Origin: Lumbricus terrestris
Taxonomy: Eukaryota > Annelida > Clitellata > Crassiclitellata > Lumbricidae
Direction: 5' to 3'
Assembly: GCA_949752735.1 (NCBI GenBank)
Contig: OX457036.1
Location: 90,615,908 to 90,679,907, forward strand
Length of the DNA: 64,000 nucleotides
Positions within the stretch are counted from its first letter, which is position 1. Every line of letters begins with the position of its first letter. Under the pieces are notes generated by a model. The model worked only from the letters and a program-made list of their open reading frames with translations, made no database searches and had not been told where the DNA came from. Positions 56,301 to 64,000 of the stretch are shown here, piece by piece. The position numbers were made by a program, and so were the translations under genes.

Positions 56301-59300
56301 TTGTATTATGGTCACTGAAGGTGTACATAGGGAAGTGTATGGCTTAACTGCAATAACTGCATTGACTCTTCATTGATATCACTACTTGGAACTATTTCTG
56401 TTAGTTAAATTGTGTTAGGCTTCGGTTATTTAATGAGTGTTATAGTTAGTCTTGTAGCACAGTTTTCTAGAATGACTCACTTTATCTTGACCTGTGCAAT
56501 GTGTGCATTGCATCTTGAGGTTATGTTGCTGTTTTCTTCTGATGTAAAGCTACTGTTTCACCCTTCCTGGGCTGGTGGCTAGAGTTTTTAGTGCATGCAT
56601 GGAAGGGGTCTTAGAAATTATGTTATAAGATGTGTATTTAATTATGTTATAAGATGTGTATTTAAGATGGTCCAGAAGATTGTACCGTACCTCATGCACT
56701 TCATGTCAGAACTGTTGTCTTGTTCTAAAGTTGTTGTATTCATGTCAGAACTGTTGTCTTGTTCTAAGGTTGTTGTAGTTATGTTTGTATTCATGTTAGT
56801 CAGCATTTGTGAATAAGCTGATACCTGCGCTTAGCTTTCAAGTGGCGTTTTGGAACGTACGGTCGCATTGTTAGTAGTCATGTTGTGGTAACGTTTGTTT
56901 GGTTCAACTGAAAGCCTTTTGTTTAATGGTGAGAATGTTAGATGAAGCAAAACGATTGGCATAATGAATTCTTTCATGTGTGTCTGTAGACATTTCTCCT
57001 TTGGCAGCCACATTAATTTTCAGCTATCTGGCTAAGTACTGTTAGAGCATCTTCTAAGAAACTTGCTAATGCGCTTGACATTCCGACTATACAAATTACG
57101 ATCATACTGAATACCAATGACCCAGAATGGACTAACTTTGTCTTGGCGAATGAAGCTGTCAGATCTAGAGCCATGGTCTCGAGCTGAAAGATGATTCTTC
57201 TGAACCACAAAACAACCAAGACAATGAAATGGCAGGATGATGCTTTTACACTGTAACGCACATATGTACCTGTTAATTGTTTTCTCGTTTTGCTGTGCAG
57301 GTAATAACTTCCTGTTGCGGCTGCTGGTGGAGCGTGGTGCCTTGGTTAACGCCAAGAAGGAAGATGGTACGACTCCTCTCATGATTGCTGCTCAACAGGT
57401 TCGTTTCATTCTGATGTTCTTATTATTGTATTTCTTGTGAAAGTTGAGACTAAGAAAAGTACGACTGCTGATCCATCCACAACACTTTTCCAGATTGACC
57501 TTGTGCCTGATTTTGCATTAATCAGATGAAGTGTGCTAAGAGATCATTGGTTTGTTTGCTTATCAATCAGTAAAATTAACTGGCATATGATATCACTGCT
57601 GTTGTGTTTCCTGTTCTTATTCTGCATCTAAAAGCATTGCGATAGGTTTTTTTAGTCCTTCCCGTGCAGGTCTGCACATCGGGCAATGCATCTATATGCG
57701 ATATGCGATAGGGTATCCAAGTAATAAGATGAAGGTAAATTACTTGCGCAGAAATGCACCTTTTCTACTGAAATTTTTGCAGAATTATTTTATAAGGAAC
57801 CTTGTGATGGGCTTTTGAGGAAATTCTATTGATTATCAAAGTTTTTCTGTTGTAGATGTTGCATAATTTGTGAGTGATGTGTTTAGGGGTTTGCGAAGAC
57901 TGTTGGGTTTCTGCTCTGTCTGGGTGCACGTATTGACGATAGAACTTGTGATGGAGAGACAGCACTTATCAAGGCAAGCACAGCCAGTTGATTACAGTTG
58001 AATAGTAAACATTTAAATGGGTGTTTTGTTGCTGGATTTTGTGTTTTGGCTGAGAGCTCCAACCAAGCCAAGAAACCCGGGTATTCACAAACATCCATTC
58101 ATTTCCGGCATAATCCAATTATAAATTATACTTCTACATCTTAGGAAGACATAAATTTGGTGTAAACAGCTGGCTTTGCATTGATACATTACTCTTAGTG
58201 CTCACCACTTCCCTTCCATTTGCTCTACTGGACAAAGTCTGCTTTCAGTCCATTTTGCTCGTACCTCCACTATGCAGAACTGTGCCTTCTTGGTGGTAGA
58301 ACCCTCGACCTGGAATGACCTCCCTTTGACACTCTGCTCCCTTCTAGAACTCCTCAGGCTCTCATCTTAGAGTGTTTTATTTCGCTGCATTGAGGTTGGG
58401 AGCACCTCTAAGTAGTCCCCTTGAAGAGGCACCACACAAATCCATTTAATGAATTAATGAATTGTGTTTTCTGGGCAGTTGGGGGACAAACAACCCACCA
58501 AGCTGCAAGCAAACAATTGTTACAAGTCAGATCAGTGTTAGACAACTGCCACATTAAAGTTTATTCTGTATTTTTAGGCTGCCAGGCATGGACATGGTGG
58601 CGTTGTTTATAAACTTCTCGACAATGGTGCTAACTTCTCTCCCATTATGGCTGGTGACGTTACAATTTCTGAAGTCATGAAAGGTTATGAGTCACTGCGG
58701 ACAATTGCCATGCTGCACATGCACAGGTATTATTATGACGTGCCATTTTGTTAATCACTGTTTTATCCTTATCCGTGATTATTTACATTCTTGTGTGTGA
58801 TCTATAAGGCAAGTCTGTGCCGATATATGGAGCAAGATTTTAATAAGCAAAGACTGTAAGTTACGCACTGCTGAATTGTTGCAATTAAGCTGTTGATCTG
58901 CTTTTAGTCTTGAATTGGATTTCGACTTTCGTGCGTCTGCTGCAATTAAGAGCGCTGCAACTCTTGTCCGACCTCTGTTTCCTCTTCAATGTCTAACTGT
59001 ACGAGACACGAAGTGCTTCACTATGAGTTTCAACTATGAAAGCCCACAAGCAGATTGGAACAGTGAGTGGGAGACAACCTTTTATATCCTCAAAATAATT
59101 TATGAAACCATCACAGAACAACCAACATAAACGTTGCAGCTGTATTAGTGTGTTTATTAATTTTTCATAAGTTGAGATATAGTAGTCCAGTGGTTAGTGC
59201 GGTTGGTAGTTAACCCTGAGGTTGGGGGCTCAGATATTTGCCAAAGCAGAAAGGTTATTTATGTGAATACACTGACCATGCGCTGTCCATGGGAGGATCA

Positions 59301-61743
59301 GACAAGCGAGGCAGAGGAATGATCCAGGCTGTCTTCATATGCCAATATGAGAGAAAATAAAGTTGCCGATATTTACTACCTGTGACTGACAAAGCACATA
59401 ACTTTACCACCATAAATTGTTGGTAACCACTACCCTATTTCTGCACCTCCCCTCCCTTCCCCTTTTCTCGTCTGATATAAAGGGTGGCAAAAACCTTAGA
59501 GGATTTCTTTTTAGCCCACCCTGTATGCGCAAAATTTTTATGCTTGTTTGTCACTTAAACGAACGACACTCGGACAACTAGAAAAAGACACCTCTGGGAG
59601 GCTCTGACACGCACATAGAACCCAGCCAATGCATTTTATCTGACAGGTGACAGTTAATAACAATCCAGAGTTTTGGTGCTGTAGCATTAATATGTGATGG
59701 TCAGATGTTGAGCATGATCATTGGTGATAATAAAATGTGTTTTGTTTTTCGTGGTTTCTGCTAGGCTGTGGTTCATTGCTGTTCATTGGACATGCCTTTA
59801 TCAACTACCAATCCATTCGATGTCTTCTTAAATTGGACTCCTACGCTGTCAAGTATGTCACTGTGAATGGATATCGGCAGAAATGTGTGGAACGAGTAAG
59901 TTTTCCTTTGACCCAATCTGTATACAGAAAATATTATAAATAAAAATATTGTGACATTCATTGATATACTTGCATGTAACGCCAGGCAATGCTGAGCTTT
60001 CTCGGTTGTAGGACCGTCCATCTTGAATGACCTCACGTCAAAGCTGCGTTTATTGTATCTGACCAATCAAACTTTGTTTCATGAATCGCTCAAGGTTTTT
60101 ATCTTTAGCCGTGGCTGGGCTGGGAGTGCTCCTGAGTAGATTTCTTGATGGGGCACCATCTATAAGTTCACAGAATGAAGGAATGAGAATGAAAGTGCTA
60201 GCTTTTATTCAGTTGCACAGTGTACACAATCTTTTTAAAGAGAGAAAAGTTTTTGAAAATATCAGCAAGCCAACTGTATGGATTTTGAATAGAGATTACA
60301 AATGCATTGTGATTGTTGACCAGTGTATGACTGTATTTGAAAGCATTGATTGACTGATGTCTAGAATTGAATTATTGTTGAATTATTATTTTAATTCCTA
60401 TTTGAATAAATGACAGAATTAGAGAAGTCACTGGATTAGTTTAAGAGGAGATGGTCTTGCTTGTGCTATGGTGCTATATAAATCGTCTTATTATTACAAA
60501 TGAAGTGTTGCTTTGGAATGCTGCAATTAGCCCCACCAGTGAGCACACACGTACATGTAGCAACCTCCATATTTTTGTTAACTGACATGTTGTATAGAGA
60601 CTAACAGAGGAATGTTTTATCAATGGTGATGGTGAATAATAAATTCCGGACGATGCTATGATGAATTATATGTGATGATGTTACAGCCGTTATTATCAGC
60701 ATCGTGATGCCAGTTTCTGGTGTCTGTTTTGCTTTTTGTTTGTTAGGAGCAGCCATTTTGTTGGACGTTGGTTCCGCTTTTTCAGGGAGTCAACTATTTA
60801 AAAGTTCATCTGAGGGATTGTGCGGATCCAAAGGCAAGTGACTTTCTACGTTCAAGAGTAAGATAAATGTTATGGGTGGGACACGATAGCTAATTGGTTA
60901 GAGCCAAGGATGTAATAAACCTGGATACTGCAAGCAGTCAGATATCTAATGCCAACACATCTAATCTTAACCAGTGATGTCACACGGAGCAGATAACAAA
61001 TGTCATTGTAGATGTAAATCTCTGATAATTTCTATTTTTCTATGGTGCACTGATGGAACTTATCGTAGTCGTAAACTCTAAAATTGAAAAGGTCTTCTTT
61101 AAAGCTAGGCGTAATTAACCGTCTTGTTCAGGATTGCTGCTTCAGATAAGAAGGGTTGTCCAAAGGTGCACTGGACTTCGTTTCCATACTGCCTTATTTA
61201 GCCGTTGTTGGACTGGGAGCGCTTCTGAGTAGATTACCTTGAAGGTGCACTATATAAAAAGTCAATAATAATAATAATAATGTGCATGGGTTTTGTATCT
61301 TGCTAGATTTCCTAGATATTTTATGTTGTGAAGACTCGATTATTTCAACTTCCATACCCACTGTTGCTTCGCTTCAGGTTTCCATAGATCTAACTGAATT
61401 TTACACTGTGCATTGTGGTAATTGGATTATGCGGAAGTCTTTAATAGATCGGTTTTATGGCTTGGATATGGTTTGCAATCAGTCGATGACTTCTGCATTA
61501 GACAGTGACATGATCAAAGTTACTAATTACAGAACTTTATGTTGCACTAGTTGTTCGAAAGAGAATGATTTGTAAGGAAGTATGCTTTCTTTTGTTTGGG
61601 TTGAAGTCTACTTGGACATTTCTCTTATACTTAATGTGTAGCTTGACTGATTGAATTGCACCTGAAATGTCGAATTGATTTCTTCTGTTGTGCAGGTGAA
61701 GTTAGTGATGCGTGCGTATCAAGTGATGTCGGTGGATCAGTAG
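41466..61743 (+). CDS. MPHOSPH8: M-phase phosphoprotein 8 (HUSH complex chromodomain subunit), greatly enlarged
   Basis: Exons: 41466-41696, 46095-46247, 46873-47302, 48236-53995, 54648-54700, 55456-55495, 56107-56241, 57301-57398, 57887-57973, 58578-58726, 58908-59062, 59765-59895, 60747-60833 and 61696-61743. All phases agree, giving 2518 aa. MPP8 reads H3K9 methylation and recruits HUSH silencing to transposons. The chromodomain (about 64-120) keeps the aromatic cage as Y65, W86 and Y89 ([22 protein letters not shown]). Ankyrin repeats follow at about 2224-2378 ([45 protein letters not shown]). The C-terminal domain has SLLFIGHAF and ends [15 protein letters not shown], like human MPP8. 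The single 5.76-kb exon makes it about three times the human length. Introns after 57973 and 60833 use GC donors. The start could instead be ATG 41631 ([10 protein letters not shown]), which loses 55 residues. Confidence 0.95.
42010..42235 (+). repeat. L2-like LINE 3' fragment
   Basis: [19 protein letters not shown] followed by [15 protein letters not shown] resembles the end of L2-type ORF2. It closes with GAAGAGCCGCTTTACAAATC, a tail variant. Confidence 0.6.
42825..42860. repeat. (TA)n microsatellite
   Basis: About 17 TA units in MPHOSPH8 intron 1. Confidence 0.95.
44317..44391. repeat. (TA)n microsatellite
   Basis: About 37 TA units in MPHOSPH8 intron 1, the longest in the window. Open frames on both strands here are artefacts. 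Confidence 0.95.
45296..45970 (-). repeat. Antisense LINE 3' fragment
   Basis: On the minus strand there is [17 protein letters not shown] coding sequence near 45790-45760. The tail GGGATCAATAAATTTGATTTG ends near 45296. Both are typical of CR1/RTE-type 3' ends. Confidence 0.55.
48236..53995 (+). other. Giant central exon of MPHOSPH8 (5760 nt, 1920 codons)
   Basis: The exon opens at TTTAAG|CTGACATC in phase 1 and closes at GTGGCAG|GTCGGT, also phase 1. That donor precedes an in-frame stop at 54025-54027 that would be reached if it were not used. The encoded region is polar, rich in Ser, Lys, Glu and Asp, and probably disordered. It contains a 14-residue repeat array, an acidic/basic DVDK-type array (about 50045-50270), a duplicated YQQ module and several SUMO-type motifs. 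Confidence 0.9.
49216..49701 (+). repeat. In-frame 42-bp minisatellite coding ~12 units like [14 protein letters not shown]
   Basis: About twelve 14-residue units alternate between [10 protein letters not shown] and [10 protein letters not shown] types. One unit is shortened to [11 protein letters not shown]. The frame is kept throughout, so the array is under coding constraint or recent. Histidine and lysine clusters make it strongly basic. Confidence 0.95.
54180..54300 (-). repeat. Diverged tRNA-derived SINE (copy 3)
   Basis: The stretch GAGCAATTGTGAGTGAAGGACTTG is identical in part to the SINE at 6230-6435. GGATTCGATCC on the minus strand is a near-consensus B box. It lies in MPHOSPH8 intron 4. 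Confidence 0.55.
54732..54880. repeat. (TGG)n and (GAT)n low-complexity tract
   Basis: Imperfect TGG and GATGAT runs in MPHOSPH8 intron 5. The minus-strand open frame across it is spurious. Confidence 0.85.
56607..56790. repeat. Two adjacent short tandem duplications
   Basis: ATTATGTTATAAGATGTGTA occurs twice at about 56618 and 56641. CATGTCAGAACTGTTGTCTT occurs twice at about 56702 and 56740. Both are intronic in MPHOSPH8. Confidence 0.8.
58195..58445 (+). repeat. L2-like LINE 3' fragment in MPHOSPH8 intron
   Basis: GGTAGAACCCTCGACCTGGAATGACCTCCC encodes [14 protein letters not shown] sequence. The tail GGTTGGGAGCACCTCTAAGTAG...GAAGAGGCACCAC is the family 3' end. Close relatives lie at 60000-60180 and 61130-61285. 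Confidence 0.65.
60000..60180 (+). repeat. L2-like LINE 3' fragment in MPHOSPH8 intron 12
   Basis: It contains GTAGGACCGTCCATCTTGAATGACCTC and the tail CTGGGCTGGGAGTGCTCCTGAGTAGATT...GATGGGGCACCATC. Confidence 0.6.
61130..61285 (+). repeat. L2-like 3' tail with (AAT)n in the last MPHOSPH8 intron
   Basis: GGACTGGGAGCGCTTCTGAGTAG, then ACCTTGAAGGTGCACTATATAAAAAGTC, ends in an (AAT)n run at about 61264-61281. Confidence 0.65.
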
Positions 61744-61774
61744 AAGTGTACTGAAGTCGTCGTCCTGATGCATA

Positions 61775-63311
61775 TCATTATGAATCTCAAGTGATGTCTT
61801 CGGTCTACCGTTATCTATGCATTTCCATGTTTACACTGAAGTTGCTCAATCTCATTATTCTCATTATTAATTCTGATATCCTGTGTAAACGTTTTGTGAA
61901 CTTTTGTTTATTTTTTTATTGTCTTTGTTGATTGCTAAGCTGTGTTAAAGTAAAGTAACTTGAAGTATTATAGACTATTTATATGATATGGTTTTGCTGG
62001 ACTGCATTTTGTTACGTAAGTTTGTTTTTTTCCTGTCGGGAACATTTTTATTTCTCTATTTTGTTCATTGCTTTGTGTTTAAAATTGTTGTGGTATGACT
62101 TTGTACGCAGTGCCTACAAGGATGTCTATGTCGACCAGTTTGAAGTCGCAGGCAGCAGTACCTGTGTTATTTCTAAGGAGATTAGAGTCATGTTTCTTTT
62201 CTAGTCTTTGGTGTTGTATTTTAGCCAGGAGCATTGGATGCTTTTTCTGTTGAGTTCTCTCCGATGCCTTGATTTCTCAGCTGCCTTAGTTGCTCAGAGG
62301 AACATTTGACGTTAAGATGCCATGTTGTTTTATTTTGATGCACTTTTGCAAGAATTGGATGATTCGTATTCATTTCTGTATTAACCCTTGTTTATAAAAT
62401 ATGTTAGTGAGTAGACATTGAATTCAATTTTCAGATACAGGATAAAGTGAAGGCATAAATTTAATGGAGTGACAGGACATAAATTATATTAAAAGCTTTG
62501 ACATAATTTGCAATTATTAAACTAAGAAATGTCTTTGTTTGTGTTTTCTATCATTATGAATCCCAAGCGATGTCTTCATTCTACCATTATCTTTGCAATT
62601 CCATGTTTACTGATGTTGCTTCATTCTAATTATTAATTCCTTACATCTGTTGTAAACGTTTTGTGAGCTTATTTTTATTTGTTATTGTCTTTGATGACTA
62701 CTAAGCTGTGGTAAAGAAAACTTAAGTAACTTAAAGTATTATAGAGTATTTGTACAATATGGTTTCTGCTGGACAGCATTTTTTACTCTGTTTTTCCTTG
62801 TCTGGGGACATTTTTGTTTATCTATTTTGTTCATTGTTTTGTGTTTAAAATTGTTGTGGTACGACTTCGTACAGAGCGTGTACAGGACTGCTACAGTACT
62901 ACATCGACCAGTTTGAGGTTGCAAGCAGTGGTGCCCACGTTCATTCTAAGGATATTAGAGTCATGTTGCTTTTCTAGTCTTTGGTGTTGTATTTAATTTT
63001 AACCAAAAGCATTGGATGCTTTTATTGTTCAGTTCTTCCAGCTGCCTTGATTTCTCAGAGCATTTGAGGCTAGGATGCCATGTTGTTTTAATTTGATGCA
63101 TTTTTGCAAGAATTTAATGATTCCTACATTCATTTATGTTTTTGACCCGTGTTGATGTATGTATGAGTAAACATTCCATTTACCGGTAATTATATTTTCG
63201 GATACAGGATAAAGTGAAGGCATAAGTTCAACGGAGTGGCAGGACATAAATTATATTAAAAGCTTTGACATTTGCAGTTATTAAACTAAGAAATGTTTTG
63301 ATGCGTTTTTA
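61775..63311. repeat. ~775-bp tandem duplication downstream of MPHOSPH8
   Basis: Copy 1 (61775-62550) and copy 2 (62551-about 63311) share long runs, including TCATTATGAATC.CAAG.GATGTCTT, a TGTAAACGTTTTGTGA block, TTGTGTTTAAAATTGTTGTGGTA and ATTAAACTAAGAAATGT. Small indels separate them. Copy 1 begins 32 bases after the stop codon, so it forms the 3' UTR. Confidence 0.9.
62488..62493 (+). promoter_or_regulatory. Candidate MPHOSPH8 polyadenylation signal (ATTAAA variant)
   Basis: ATTAAA occurs here and at 62516, and both are repeated in the second copy of the duplication. No AATAAA was seen between the stop codon and this point. Confidence 0.35.
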
Positions 63312-64000
63312 TCATTTATTTATTAGCATGGAATTTGACAAAGAAATATATTAGCTTGCAATTTGTACGTCTCATAAAGCAAAGTGGGAACCTGTTTATT
63401 CGCCCTTGCTCAGTCAATTCAAAATTGATAGGCAGGTAAGATCAGAAGTGGTTGACCCAGAGGTCTGTCCAACAGTCTCCAACTCTGTTGAATGACACTT
63501 CATAGGCCTAACAGCTAGCCGCCGCAAAAGAAATATATAGGCTATGTAGCAATATTCAGAATGTTGGGCATTGGCTCAGTGGAGCAGTGTCAGGTAATGC
63601 AATGATGACAAACGCTAGCCTATGGTAGACTACCATAACACGGCACACGCTGTAATTTCGGCTGACTAACTTAACTTAATTTATTGAAAAACGACAGCTA
63701 GTTTTGAGGGTATCGATAGACCTATTACACTGGTCAACACTGATTTTATTGCCAAAGATATTAGAGCGAATTTAGGGTAACTTTGTGGTGCTGATTCCGA
63801 ATATGAAGTCGGTTTTGCTAGATTGGCTCTAGTTTTTGAGTTTTTAAAGACAATATGAGAATTAAAATGGTTAGAAATGCCTAGAGGCAAAATGCATTGA
63901 AATAGCCATAAATTTGCACAGAAGTGCACATATTAAATACATAAGTGGCAATTTATTCAGTATAATAACATATACACATGGTAAGCTGATTAAGGTAAGC
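63312..64000. other. Window end, no feature assigned
   Basis: AT-rich sequence with some TAGGCCTA-type words. An 82-aa open frame on the minus strand (63681-63929) matches nothing I recognise and has no supporting context. Confidence 0.5.

Overview
This is eukaryotic nuclear DNA. It holds spliced genes with GT-AG introns, animal-type gene content, and a dense load of DNA transposons, LINEs and SINEs. The palindromic word TAGGCCTA and close variants recur throughout, most densely in the first 5 kb and in repeat-derived parts. Together with gene families typical of deuterostomes, this suggests a marine invertebrate deuterostome, most likely an echinoderm or a relative. The species call is an inference. 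No rRNA, intact tRNA, CRISPR array or bacterial-type feature was found.

Five protein-coding genes could be rebuilt exon by exon with matching splice phases. (1) 5321-8237 (+): PLPP6-like PAP2 phosphatase, two exons, 241 aa. (2) 9082-12777 (-): PTRH1, peptidyl-tRNA hydrolase, four exons found, first exon missing. (3) 16929-30417 (+): an unnamed gene of about 737 aa in about 15 exons. It joins a polynucleotide-kinase-like P-loop domain to a tail that looks like the NHEJ regulator CYREN/MRI, with a Ku-binding LPSWM motif. A near-complete LINE sits in one of its introns. (4) 32751-38727 (+): EXOSC2/RRP4, the exosome cap subunit, eight exons, 292 aa. (5) 41466-61743 (+): MPHOSPH8 (MPP8), the chromodomain-ankyrin subunit of the HUSH silencing complex, 14 exons. 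Its central 5.76-kb exon expands the protein to about 2518 aa, roughly three times the human length.

Layout. 1-5320 is repeats, including a Harbinger-like element and hAT-like MITEs. 5321-12777 holds PLPP6 and PTRH1, tail to tail, with MITEs in their introns. 12778-16928 is repetitive and includes a 1.87-kb inverted-repeat element filled with a GGAACAT-type minisatellite. 16929-30417 is the kinase/CYREN-like gene. 30418-32750 carries a small MITE and a Helitron that ends 159 bp before the EXOSC2 start. 38728-41465 is repeats, including an L2-like fragment. 41466-61743 is MPHOSPH8. 61744-64000 holds a tandem duplication of about 775 bp and then sequence I could not assign.

The genes do not form an operon, and their roles differ: isoprenoid-phosphate metabolism, tRNA recycling, probable DNA-end repair, RNA decay, and chromatin silencing of transposons. 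The last is notable in a window so rich in transposons. Nine small elements have identifiable 8-bp target-site duplications (eight exact, one with a single mismatch), which fixes their borders to the base.
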